Positions 9,391-21,700 of a stretch of 64,000 bases of DNA are shown here, one piece after another. A program made the translations under genes and the position numbers. The DNA lies in NCBI GenBank assembly GCA_008009225.1, contig CM017764.1, positions 37,740,592 through 37,804,591 of the forward strand, given 5' to 3'. Source of the stretch: Acer yangbiense (taxonomy: Eukaryota > Streptophyta > Magnoliopsida > Sapindales > Sapindaceae). Numbering within the stretch: position 1 is the first letter of the stretch; the number at the start of each line of letters is the position of its first letter. Below the pieces are notes generated by a model that did no database searches, had not been told where the DNA came from, and saw nothing but the letters and a program-made list of their open reading frames with translations.

Positions 9391-9499
9391 GGGTTCCTAG
9401 ACATACTTAGGTGATCCTTGCTTTTTTGGTGTGTTTTGCATTTTGTGTGATTTTTGATCATTCATACATTTGCATTCATTTCATTCATTCATAAACACT

Positions 9500-10609
9500 A
9501 TGAGTGGAAATGGTGGAAATGGTGGTGGCCACGAAGGTGCTTCTAGCACAAGGCCTCCACTTCTTACCGGTTTAAATTATTCCCAATGGAAAGGGAAGAT
9601 GGAATCCTACATATGCCAAATTCATGACCGTGCATGGATGGCGGTGGAAGACGGATATGATCTACCCAAGATGACTCCCGGTGGTGGAGGAGAAGAAGTT
9701 TTGAAGCCTAAGGCGCAATGGAACGCACAAGAGTTTGAGGCTTCTAAGTGGAATAGGAAGGCTATGCATGCCATCATGTGTGCAATGGATGAGAATCAAT
9801 ACAAGCTTATTCAGAATACTCAGATTGCAAAAGTGGCATGGGACATCCTTCAAGTTGCACATGAGGGAACAGAGGTGGTGAAGGAGTCCAAGCTTCAAGT
9901 CCTCCGAACTCAATTTGAGCTACTTAGGATGGGAGAGGATGAATGCTTCAATGACTTCGAAATCAAATTGATGGACATTGTAAATTAAAGCCATCAACTC
10001 GGAGACCCGTATTCAGATAGGAGAGTCAAGCAAAAAATTATGAGATCTCTCCCCGATAGGTTTGAATCAAAGGTGACGGCCATAGAAGAAAATAGTGGCT
10101 ACATGGATATGAAGCCAAGTGAGGTGATTGGACGTCTCCTTGCATAAGAGTCTAGGAAGGCTCCTAGCACCACTACTCCTCCTAAAAAGTCTAAAGGAAT
10201 AGCTTTGAAAGCATCTAAGGATGCAAAGGAGGCAAAGCATGACTCGGATGAAGACCTTGCCTTATTCGTGAAAAGGTTTAATAAGGTTATGGGGTTCAAG
10301 AAGAAGAAGGGATTTGGGTCAAGAGGACAAGACTTGAAGAAAAAAGGTTCCTTCAAGAAGTTTGAGCCTAGACAAGAGAAGACCGATAGGAAAGGGGTCC
10401 GATGCTTTGAATGTAGTGGGATTGGTCACTTTGCCCCCGAATGTGCTAATCACAATGAAAAGAAGAAGGACAAAGTGATGGCCGCCACTTGGAGTTGGAG
10501 TAGTGATGGCTCCAATGAGGAAGATGAGACTTCAAGTGAAGAAGAGCTCATGGCTAACTTCCTAGCGTTTGCCTCATCTCACAAGAGCAAAAGTGCTAGT
10601 GAGAGATAG
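9500..10609 (+). pseudogene. gag: Element A1 gag, 5' part (broken)
   Basis: Starts at ATG 9500 (MSGNGGNGGG), about 110 bases after the PBS. It encodes the N-terminal capsid-type domain of copia Gag (RPPLLTGLNYSQWKGKMESY...), which packages element RNA in the cytoplasm, and a CCHC zinc knuckle (CFECSGIGHFAPEC, about 10402-10443). Comparison with A2 and E shows three nonsense changes: CAA to TAA at 9986-9988, TAT to TAA near 10145 (LLAYES in the relatives), and GAG to TAG at 10607-10609. The frame otherwise continues through these stops, so this is decay by point mutation and not a programmed stop. A serine/acidic tract precedes the coiled-coil region that follows. Confidence 0.9.
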
Positions 10610-10612
10610 GAA

Positions 10613-13600
10613 ATGAGTCAAGAGGAAATTGACTCTAGTGAAGAAGGAAGTGACTCCTCTTCTAATTCCATAAAGAAATTTGTGGAGCAAAAGGTGCTTG
10701 CTAAATACCATGCCGAGTTCAATAATTTAGCAATTAAAGGCACAAGAAAGATTGAGAGGTTGAGAGAAGAGAACCTTGAACTTTCGGCTCACAATGACCA
10801 CTTAAGTGAACAAGTGGAAAGATTGAAGAGGAGAGAGGATAAGTTAATTGAGGAGTTAGACTTATCCAAGAGAAGTGAAGAAGGCTTGAAGAGGGAACTT
10901 GTAGAAGTTAAAGGGTCCTTGGCCAGGATAGGTTCTAGCACCAAGAAGCTTGATCATTTACTTGGTGTTGGAAAGAGTCCAAGTGACAAGAGAGGTCTCG
11001 GGTTTGAAGATGATATGGATACTTCCACTTCCAAGAAGATCATTTTTGTTAAGAGTTTGGGGAGTAAAGAAGCTTCATTGGTGCAAGCTCCTAAGAAGAA
11101 ATTAGAAGTAGGACAATGCTCTAATGCACAAGTGAAGATGGGGCTAAGAAGGCAACCTCAAGCTCAACCCCCTAGGGTCCCTCAAGCAAACATTCCTCCA
11201 CAAATGGCTCACAAAGGAAAGAGACCTATCATGCAACCTCAAGCTTGGAAGCAACCTAGACCGGTTCAACAACGAAGATGGATTGAACCCACTTATCCAC
11301 AAAGACATGGACAAGCTCCCATACATGCACAAAGACGAGGTATGATTCCTTTTTTCATCTCTATTTGTCACTATTGTGGTTGTGATGGTCATATTAGACC
11401 AAATTGCTTTCAATATATTAAAATGTGTAGAACACGAAGCATGATAGAAAAGAGAAAGAATAGAGCCAAGATGCATGTTCCTAGGAATAACAATATTGAT
11501 TTGCATGATCCTAGGAATAGTAGAGCACATGTACCAAAGACCACTAAGAAATCTAAAATTGTTGCTAAGTGGATTAGAAAGAATAAAAATGTTTGCCATG
11601 TTGCACAAATAGACTTGAAGGCAAATTCTTCTAATTTTTGGTATTTGGATAGTGGGTGCTCTAGGCACATGACGGGAAACAAGAGTTTCTTCGAGACTCT
11701 TGTTATGGAGGAAGGTGGAAATGTCACTTTTGGTGATGGATCCAAAAGAAATGTTGTAGGGAAAGGAACCATTTCCGTTCCCGGATTATCCTCCTTATCC
11801 AATGCTTTATTTGTTGATGGCTTGAAAGCCAATTTAATAAGCATTTCACATCTTAGTGATGAAGGATATTCCGTCTTGTTTTCTAAAGATTATTGCTCTA
11901 TCCTAAAACCCGATGGACAAACCTTGTTGAAGGGCATGAGATCTAGCGACAATTGTTATTGTCTTGAAGCTAGTATTGTATCTAATCATGTGTCCATTGA
12001 TGAGCAAATTGAGTTGTGGCATGAAAGACTTGGCCACATGAACTTTAGGGATCTACGGACCCTTGGAAAGTTCAATTGTGTGCGTGGCCTCCCTAAGCTT
12101 GGGAAGAAAGCCAATGGTGTTTGTGGACCTTGCCAACAAGGAAAGCAAACTAAAAGCATGCACAAAAAGGGTAAGTATCTCACCACCAATGAGCCTCTTG
12201 AGCTTCTCCACATGGATCTTATGGGTCCCATGCAAACCGAAAGTTTGGGTGGAAAGAGATACATTTTTGTTTGTGTTGATGATTTCACTAGGTTCACATG
12301 GACATATTTTCTTAGAGAAAAATCCGAAACTTTTGATAAGTTTAAAATGCATTGTAATAAAATACAAAATGAGATGAATTCTAATATTAAAAGCATAAAA
12401 CGGATTAGAAGTGACCATGGGAGGGAATTTGAGAATGCCTCATTTGAAAGCTATTGCAATAGCTTAGGCATCTCCCATGAGTTCTCGGCTCCTAGGACAC
12501 CTCAACAAAATGGAGTTGTTGAGAGGAAGAATAGGGTCCTTCAAGAGATGGCCCGTGTGATGTTGCTTAGCAACAATGTCCCTAGGAACCTATGGGCCGA
12601 AGCCGTCAATACGGCTTGCTATATAGGGAATCGTGTTTTCCTAAGGCCCGGTACTAGAAATACCTCCTATGAGTTATGGAAAGGCAAGAGGCCAAATGTT
12701 AGCTACTTCCACACTTTTGGAAGCAAATGCTACATTTTAAATGACCGTGATCAACTTGGCAAATTCGATGCTAAGAGTGATGAGGGTATTTTTATTGGCT
12801 ATGCCTTGAATAGTAGAGCCTATAGAGTTTTCAATTTAAAAACTCTAAGTGTTATGGAATCATCCAATGTCGTATTTGATGATACTAGGCTCAAGTCTAA
12901 TGATCATGAGGAGGAGGTTATTTTAGTGATGTTTCTCCTTTGGAGAGGGTTGTGGTGACTCCCAATGTTGGGACATCTAATGAAAATGATGAAGTCACAC
13001 AACCCACTACTAGAGTCCCTCTCTTGGACTCTAATGAACCCGCTCCATGGGTTAGAAGACTCCATAACAAAGAGGATGTTATTGGAGATGTAAATGAGGG
13101 TGTTAGGACTAGACGTCAACTTGCTAATCTTATTAGCTACACATGCTACACCTCTCAAATTGAACCCAAAAAGGTTGAAGAAGCCTTAAATGATGAATTT
13201 TGGGTTCTTGCCATGCAAGAAGAGCTAAACCAATTCGAAAGGAATGAGGTTTGGACTCTAGTTCCTAGGCCTAAGACCACTAATGTCATAGGCACTAAAT
13301 GGATATTTAGGAACAAATCCGATGAGGATGGCAACATAGTGCGGAACAAGGCTAGACTTGTAGCACAAGGGTACTCTCAAATTGAGGGTATCGACTTTGA
13401 GGAGACATTTGCTCCCGTTGCCCGTTTAGAGTCCATTAGGCTTCTATTGTCCATTTCTTGTGTGCACAAGTTCAAATTGCACCAAATGGATGTCAAGAGT
13501 GCCTTCCTCAATGGCTTCTTGTAAGAGGAAGTGTTTGTTGAACAACCCAAGGGGTTTGTGGATGCACACCACCCCAACCATGTCTATCGCCTCAAGAAAG

Positions 13601-14661
13601 CACTATATGGGTTGAAACAAGCACCGAGGGGTTGGTATGAGCGCCTCACTCAATTTCTTGTTGACAAGACCTTGTTCATCAAGAGAAACAAAGATGAGTT
13701 ATTTATAGCTCAAATCTATGTTGATGACATTGTATTTGGCTCCACCAACAACACCAAGGTCCATCAATTTGTTGATGTCATGTCTCATGAATTTGAGATG
13801 AGTCTTGTTGGTGAGCTTAGTTACTTCCTAGGTTTGCAAATTAGGCAATTAGATGATGGGATTTTCATAACCCAAGCCAAATATGCCAAAAACCTAGTGA
13901 AGAAGTTTGGTTTAGAGAATGCCAAACATTGTAATACACCCATGAGTACCACTTTGAAGCTAAGCAAGGATGCTAGTGGTAAAAGTGTGGAACAAACGTT
14001 ATATCATGGCATGATAGGTAGCTTGCTCTATTTGACCGTAAGTAGGCCCGATATCTCCTTTAGTGTGGGTGTGTGTGCTAGGTACCAAGCGGATCCTAAG
14101 GAGTCCCATCTCTCTTCCGTAAAGAGAATCATTCGCTATGTGAATGGGACATCCAACTATGGGATTTGGTACTCTTTTGACACTAATGCTAGTCTTGTAG
14201 GCTTTAGTGATGCGGATTGGGCAGGAAATTGCGATGATAGGAAGAGCACATCGGGCGGTTGCTTCTTTCTAGGCAACAACTTGGTGTCTTGGTTTTGCAA
14301 GAAGCAAAACTCTATTTCCTTGTCCACGGCCGAGGCCGAGTACATAGCCGCGGGGAGTGGATGCACACAACTCCTATGGATGAAGCAAATGCTAGTAGAC
14401 TACAGATTCAACCAAGGTACTCTCACTCTCTTTTGTGATAACATGAGTGCTATTAATATTTCCAAGAATCCGGTACAACATTCTAGAACTAAGCATATTG
14501 ACATCCGCCATCACTTCATTAGAGAGCTTGTTGAAAATAAATGCATAGTACTTGAACATGTAGGTACTAATGATCCACTTGCAGACTTATTTACTAAACC
14601 CTTAGATGCTACTCGATTAAAAACTCTTAGTAGATCTATTGGGATATGTCTTGTGGAGTGA
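10613..14661 (+). pseudogene. pol: Element A1 gag 3' part and pol polyprotein (broken)
   Basis: The first part is the Sirevirus Gag extension: a Glu/Lys coiled coil (about 10700-10920), the lineage motif DKRGLGF (near 10988) and a second zinc knuckle (CHYCGCDGHIRPNC, 11366-11407). Then come protease (WYLDSGCSRHMTG, about 11640), integrase (HxxxxH from about 12018, CxxC, D of MDLMGP, DHGREF and GVVERKN for the DDE core), reverse transcriptase (HQMDVKSAFLNG; YVDDIVFG at 13717-13740) and RNase H (FSDADWAGN; STAEAEYIAA), ending at 14661. Lesions: a frameshift near 12918-12945 between integrase and reverse transcriptase, CAA to TAA at 13522-13524, and loss of nine codons just before VDKTLFIK. Pol would normally cleave, reverse-transcribe and integrate the element. 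Confidence 0.92.
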
Positions 14662-15933
14662 TGTTCTATGATTGACCCCATATGGGGAACTCAAGCAAAG
14701 AGAGCTATCTTGCATTCTTGTCACTTGCAAAAAATTTGAAATAACTTATGCCTCTTCTTTTAATTGTTTGAGTAAGCTTGGTTGCACATATGTATATATG
14801 TTTTCAATTCAATAAGTGTGAACGTTGCTTGTTTACAATCCATGTCATATTTATGTTCAAACATGCATTTTTGGACTAGGAGATGTATATAGGAAGTATG
14901 ATTTGAATGACCTATGATTATCTCCATGACATGATGATTCTTTAATAACATGCTCATGTCAAATGAAAAAGCATGAAATTCATATCACATGCTCACATGA
15001 AAAGCATGAATTGATGATTGCATATTCTTAAAATGCAAAACCTTGTGTGAAAGCTTATGAGACTCAAAAATGAATAAAGGATCTTGTATCCGTTCAAAGG
15101 AATTCACATTCCAAATGTCTCTCTTTCTTTATTGGTTGAACATGGCTAATATCATACGGATATCTTATCCAGAAAAATCAAAAAGGGTGCAAAGTCGCTC
15201 ATGCCATGTTTCGCTTATAAAGTTGGATATAGTTGTTCTTAAATTGAAATCAATATATTCTATATCCTTGCTTTACTCATGACATTGGTGAAATTGGTTT
15301 GAATTCTTATTAGAAACCTTTGTCATTTGCTTTGCCAAATACCATTGTATTTTGGACTTGAATGCTACATGTCTTGTATGCAAAGCATGTTTGATTCACA
15401 CATTTTCTTTCAAATAAATCTCCTTGTTTCTCTTCAATTAATTGAGGTGCATAAAGTGACTAATATATATATGAAAATATCTTGCATGCTTCTATCTCTC
15501 GTTGCTATGAGTGACCCGGTTGGGGACTACTCCTTTGCCTATATCATGACAAAAAAGGGGAGTAGGATATGGTACGGGGCGATGCAAATTGGTGTTGCAA
15601 TTGTGCACTTTGGGGAGTTAACACATTGAGGGGGAGTAACCCTTTGAGGGGGAGCATTGCATACACATACATTTCATAATGTTGTGCCTTAATCTTTTAA
15701 AATGCAACTGCTTGTAATTGTTCTCACTTGATTAATCTCACACTTTACTTGTATTGGAAATGTTAGAAACTTATTTTCAAGGATTGGTTATTCTACAAGA
15801 GGTTGAAGACTTCAAGTTTCATTTTTTTATCTCTTTGTAATGTAGAATATCATTGTAGTCCCGTAGTTTCTATTTCTTTGTGAGGAATCACTGTGAGTGG
15901 TGGTTTTGTCACGAAATAGCCAAAGGGGGAGAT
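14662..15933 (+). other. Element A1 3' non-coding region with several polypurine tracts
   Basis: No credible protein; an envelope-like gene, known from some Sireviruses, is absent. Purine tracts occur at 15551-15566 (AAAAAAGGGGAGTAGG), 15628-15636 and 15646-15654 (both GAGGGGGAG), and at the LTR border 15921-15933 (CAAAGGGGGAGAT). The last is the likely plus-strand primer; repeated tracts are a reported Sirevirus trait. Confidence 0.75.
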
Positions 15934-17439
15934 TGTAAGGTTCCCATTTGTTGATTGGCTTATTTCGTGGACAAACCACATATTGGGGTTCTTTGTAAAG
16001 GTAGCATAGGTATCGGGTTTATTGTTCGAAGCCCTTTGAAGACCTCGTGTTGATAAGCACCGAAGGTATATTTCTTTGTGCTTACTTGTCTTGAAGAGAT
16101 AGTTGCACACACTCACAACTCATGCATATGTTTAATACTTGTATGTTGTGTGTCTTATTTTTTGTGCATTAATGTTCATTAACATCTCTTCTTGCATGTT
16201 AGTTTGATTGCATCTTGCATATCCAATTGCATTGTCATGCTTAGACTTAGGATTGCATTTTTGCATTGGGCGCTCCCAAAAGCGCTCTACAGAAGCGCTG
16301 TACGAACAGCGCCCACTGAGCGCTGTTCAGACCTGATCGATTTAATTCGGTCGCTGTTGGGTCGCTGTACAGGCGCTGTACAAAGCGCTCTACGTACAGC
16401 GCCACTCTGTTTTCCCGTGAGAACAGAGTTGGGGCGCTGTACAAGCGCTGTACAAGAGGCGCTCTACGTACAGCGCCCAAGGCAATTTTGAGGCAAACTT
16501 ATCAAAACGACCACACTTTGTTTTGGCCTCCTATATATATGCCACTTTGACTTTAGGTCAATAACAAGAGTTCATATTCAGATTCCATACTTATGAGATT
16601 TTTCAAAGAGAAGAAAAATTCCAAAGAACTCAATTTTAGTTTACTCAAACACTTTTCCATGATCATCAATCATCATCTAGCATCATCCTTGATCATCTAG
16701 ATGACATCTTGCATGGATTCTTCATCATACTTTGCTTGGTAAGCTTTTCACTAATATCTTACATATTTTGTGTTTCTCTTAACAAGCAATCTCATTTAAT
16801 TACTTGTATGTTATTTTATATACTTTGAATACAAGTTTGAGATTAGTATGATGTATGTTTGAGAAGTTGTATTGTGATAGCTAATTAGGTTTTGTGCTTA
16901 ATCTTGATTAGCTAAACTATTTGATTTGACATGTCATTTAGTTTTGATATCTAGGATTGCTCTAATTGCATATTAATCATCTTAGATAAGCATATAGGAT
17001 TTCCCTTGCTCTATGTTGCATTTTGAATATTCATATATTCACTTAGGGTTGTTATTCTCTTCATAGAGAAAGTAAGTCTTGTGTGTAGCATCCGGGATTA
17101 GGTTGCTTAGATCGTAAACAAATTGGACTAGGTTCACTCATACCGGGATTAGGTAGGTGTGTGATTACTTCCGGGATTAGGTTGTAATCGTTTTACACAT
17201 TTAGTGGATTCGAGGTTCGAGTGTGGCTTACTTACTAGCCCGTGGTTTTTCCCGTGAAGGTTTCCACGTAAAAATTAAGTCTAATTTAATTTCCACATTT
17301 TATACTTGATTTATTGCTTTATCTATTTAGGGGTAAATTCATAATTTTGACTAACAGGAAAAATTGGGTAAAAAGCTTCAAATCTATTCACCCCCCCCCC
17401 CTAGATAGTTTTATACACACCGTGCTATAATTTGTTTCA
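15934..17439 (+). repeat. Element A1 3' LTR
   Basis: 1506 bp, TGTAAGGTTCCC...TTTGTTTCA. It matches the 5' LTR except for about 20 substitutions, loss of one 12-bp palindrome unit (array about 16270-16478) and a longer C-tract near 17390-17402. Confidence 0.93.
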
Positions 17440-17444
17440 ATCCC

Positions 17445-17525
17445 GATACCTAGGCTACCCTTACAAAGAACCCCAACATGTGGTCTGTCCATGAAATGAG
17501 CCAATTAACAAATGGGAACCTTACA
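17445..17525 (-). repeat. Element A2 3' LTR, terminal part
   Basis: The 81 bp cut off by A1: it begins GATACCTAGGCTACCC and ends GGGAACCTTACA, as in the intact A2 5' LTR at 25467-25547. Confidence 0.92.
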
Positions 17526-18770
17526 ATCTCCCCCTTTGGCTATTTCGTGACAAAACCACCACTCACATTGATTCCTCACATTAAAATAGAAACAACGGGA
17601 TAACTATGATATTCTATAGTACAAAGAGATAAGAAAATAAAACATCAAGTCTTCAATCTCTTGTAGAATAATCAAGCCCTGAAAAGACAGTTTCTAACAT
17701 TTCCAATACAAGTAAAAAGTGAGATGAATCAAGTGAGAACAAAAACAAGCATTTGCATTTGTAAAAGATTAGGCACAACATTATGAAATGTATGCAATGC
17801 TCCCCCTCAACGGGTTACTCCGCCTCAATGAATGTTCTCCCCAATATGCACAATTGCTTCTATATTTTGCAACTCCCCTTACCATATACTACTCCCCCTT
17901 TTTGTCATGATATAGGCAAAGGAGTAGTCCCCAACCGGGTCACTCATAGCAACGAGAGATAGAAGCATGCAAGATTTGCATAATAAGATAAGTCACTTTA
18001 TGCATCTCAATTAATTGGAGAGAAACAAGGAGATTTATTTGAAAGAAAATGTGTGAAACAAACATGTAGCATTCAAGTCCAAAATACAATGGTATTTGGC
18101 AAAGCAAATGACAAAAGTTTCTAATAGGAATTCAAACCAATTTCACCAAAGTCATGAGTAAAGCAAGGATATAGAATGTAATGATTTCAATTTAAGAGAA
18201 ACTATATCCAACTTTATAAGTGAAACATGGCATGAGCGACTTTGCACCCTTTTTGATTTTTCCGGATAAGATATCCGTATGATAGTAGCCATGGTCAACG
18301 AATAAAGAAAGAGAGACATTTGGAATATAAATTCTTTTGAATGGAAACAAGATCCTTTATTCATTTTGAGTCTCATAAGCTTTCACACAAGTTTTGCATT
18401 TTAAGAATATGCAAACATCAATTCATGCTTTTCATGTGAGCATGTTATCTGAATTTCATGCTTTTTCATTTGACATTAGCATGTTATTAAAGAATCATCA
18501 TGTCATGGAGATAATCATAGGTCATTCAAATCATACTTCCTACATACATCTCCTAGTCCAAAAATGCATGTTTGAACATAAATATGACATGGTTTGTAAA
18601 CAAGCAAGGTTCACACTTATTGATTTGAAAACATATATACATATGTGCAACCAAGCTTACTCAAACAATTAAAAGAAGAGGCATAAGTTATTTAGAATTT
18701 TTTGCAAGATACAAGAATGTAAAATAACTCTCTTTGCTTGAGTTCCCCATATGGGGTCAATCATCGAACA
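17526..18770 (-). other. Element A2 3' non-coding region
   Basis: Mirrors 14662-15933 of A1. The PPT (minus, 17526-17538) adjoins the LTR; further tracts lie at about 17810-17830 and 17875-17900. Short frames here (for example 18152-18376, 18394-18672) recur in the relatives only as non-coding homology. Confidence 0.7.
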
Positions 18771-21700
18771 TCACTCCACAAGACATATCCCAATAGATCT
18801 ACTAAGAGTTTTTAATCGAGTAGCATCTAAGGGTTTAGTAAATAAGTCCGCAAGTTGATTATTAGTACCTACATGTTCAAGTACTATGCATTTATTTTCA
18901 ACAAGCTCTCTAATGAAGTGATGGCGGATGTCAATATGCTTAGTTCTAGAATGTTGTACCGGATTCTTGGAAATATTAATCGCACTCATGTTATCACAAA
19001 AGAGAGTGAGAGTACCTTGGTTGAATCCGTAGTCCACTAGCATTTGCTTCATCCATAGGAGTTGTGTGCATCCACTCCCCGCGGCTATGTACTCGGCCTC
19101 GGCCGTGGACAAGGAAATCGAGTTTTGCTTCTTGCAAAACCAAGACACCAAGTTGTTGCCTAGAAAGAAACAACCGCCCGATGTGCTCTTCCTATCATCG
19201 CAATTTCCTGCCCAATCCGCATCACTAAAGCCTACAAGACTAGCATTAGTGTCAAAAGAGTACCAAATCCCATAGTTGGATGTCTCATTCACATAGCGAA
19301 TGATTCTCTTTACGGAAGAGAGATGGGACTCCTTAGGATCCGCTTAGTACCTAGCACACACACCCACACTAAATGAGATATCGGGCCTACTTGCGGTCAA
19401 ATAAAGCAAGCTACCTATCATGCCACGATATAACGTTTGTTCCACACTTTTACCACTAGCATCCTTGCTTAGCTTCAAAGTGGTACTCATGGGTGTATCA
19501 CAATGTTTGGCTTTTTCAAGACCAAACTTCTTCACTAGGGTTTTGGCATATTTGGCTTGGGTTATGAAAATCCCATCATCTAGTTGCCTAATTTGCAAAC
19601 CTAGGAAGTAACTAAGCTCACCAATAAGACTTATCTCAAATTCATGAGACATAACATCAACAAATTGTTAGACCTTGGTGTTGTTGGTGGAGCCAAACAC
19701 TATATCATCAACATATATTTGAGCTATGAAAAGCTCATCATTGTTTCTTTTGATGAATAGTGTCTTGTCAACACTACCACGTGTGTAGTCATTGTCAACA
19801 AGAAATTGAGTGAGGCGCTCATACCAAGCCCTCGGTGCTTGTTTCAACCTATATAGAGCCTTCTTGAGGCGATAGACATGGTTGGGGTGGTGAGCATCCA
19901 CAAACCCCTTGGGTTGTTCAACAAACACTTCCTCTTGCAAGAGGCCATTGAGGAAGTCACTCTTGACATCCATTTGGTGCAATTTGAACTTGTGCACACA
20001 AGAAATGGACAAGAGAAGCCTAATAGACTCTAAATGGGCAACGGGAGCAAATGTCTCCTCAAAGTCGATACCCTCAATTTGAGAATACCCTTGTGCTACA
20101 AGTCTAGCCTTGTTCCGCACTATGTTGCCATCCTCATCGGATTTGTTCCTAAATATCCATTTAGTGCCTATGACATTAGTGGTCTTAGGCCTAGGAACTA
20201 GAGTCCAAACCTCATTCCTTTCGAATTGGTTTAGCTCTTCTTGCATGGCAAGAACCCAAAATTCATCATTTAAGGCTTCTTCAACCTTTTTGGGTTCAAT
20301 TTGAGAGGTGTAGCATGTGTAGCTAATAAGATTAGCTATTTGACGCCTAGTTCTAACACCCTCATTCACATCTCCCATAACATCCTCTTTGTTATGGAGC
20401 CTTCTAACCCATGGAACGGGTTCATTAGAGTCCAAGAGAGGGACTCTAGTAATAGGTTGTGTGACTTCATTAATGTCATTGGACGTCCTAACATTGGGAG
20501 TCACCATAACCCTCTCCAAATGAGAGTCATCCTCTAAAACTTCCTCCTCCTCATGGTCATGAGACTTGAGCCTTGTATCATTAATAACAACATTCGATGA
20601 TTCCATGATGGTTCGAGTCTTCAAGTTGAAAACTCTATAGGCTCTACTATTCAAGGCATAGCCAATAAAGATACCATCATCACTCTTAGCATCAAACTTG
20701 CCAAGTTGATCACGGTCATTTAAAATGTAGCATTTGCTTCCAAATGTGTGGAAGTAGCTAACATTTGGCTTCCTACCCTTCCATAACTCATAGGAGGTGT
20801 TTCTAGATCCGGGCCTTAGGAAAACACGATTCCCTATATAGCAAGCCGTATTGACGGCTTCGACCTATAAGTTCCTAGGGACATTGTTGCTAAGCAACAT
20901 CACACGGGCCATCTCTTGAAGGACCCTATTCTTCCTCTCAACAACTCCATTTTGTTGAGGTGTCTTAGGAGCCGAGAACTCATGGGAGATGCCTAAGCTA
21001 TTGCAATAGCTTTCAAATGAGGCATTCTCAAATTCCCTCCCATGGTCACTTCTAATCCGTTTAATGCTTTTAATGTTAGAATTCATTTCATTTTGTATTT
21101 TAGTACAAAGCATTTTAAACTTATCAAAAGTTTCGGATTTTTCTCTAAGAAAATATGTCCATGTAAATCTAGAGAAATCATCAACACAAACAAAAATGTA
21201 TCTCTTTCCACCTAAACTCTCGGTTTGCATAGGACCCATGAGATCCATGTGGAGAAGCTCTAGTGGCTCCTTGGTGGAGAGATACTTGCCCTTTTTATGC
21301 ATGCTTTTGGTTTGTTTTCCTTGTTGGCAAGGTCCACAAATACCATTGGCTTTCTTCGTAAGCTTAGGGAGGCCACGCACACAATTGAACTTTCCAAGGG
21401 TTCTTAAATCCCTAAAGTTCATGTGGCCAAGTCTTTCATGCCACAACTCTATTTGCTCATCCATGGACACATTGTTTGAGACAATTCTAGCTTCAAGACA
21501 ATAGCAATTGTCGCTAGATCTCATACCTTTCAATAAGGTTTGTCCATCGGGCTTTAGGATCGAGCAATCATCTTTACAAAACAAGACAGAATATCCTTCA
21601 TCACTTAGATGTGAAATGCTTATTAAATTGGCTTTCAAGCCATCAACAAATAAAGCATCGGATAAGGAGGGTAATCCGGGAATGGAAATGGTTCCTTTCC

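Larger units (their letters stand above)
7860..17439 (+). mobile_element. Element A1: Sirevirus-type copia retrotransposon, full length, plus strand, innermost of nest 1
   Basis: 5' LTR 7860-9376, PBS 9379-9390, gag-pol 9500-14661, 3' non-coding 14662-15933, 3' LTR 15934-17439. It is inserted in the 3' LTR of A2 in the opposite direction. Flanks AACCC (7855-7859) and ATCCC (17440-17444) form a 4/5 TSD, and A2's LTR continues exactly across it. Stops, a frameshift and a 27-bp deletion in pol make it non-autonomous. Its two LTRs differ at about 20 sites plus a few indels by eye, so the insertion is recent relative to the nest. Confidence 0.93.

Noticed and set aside
9986..9988. Programmed stop between gag and pol
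   Set aside because: Sister copies have a Gln codon here; it is a nonsense mutation in A1.
14662..15933. Envelope-like gene expected in some Sireviruses
   Set aside because: Only short frames without signal peptide or membrane segments in A1, A2 or E.
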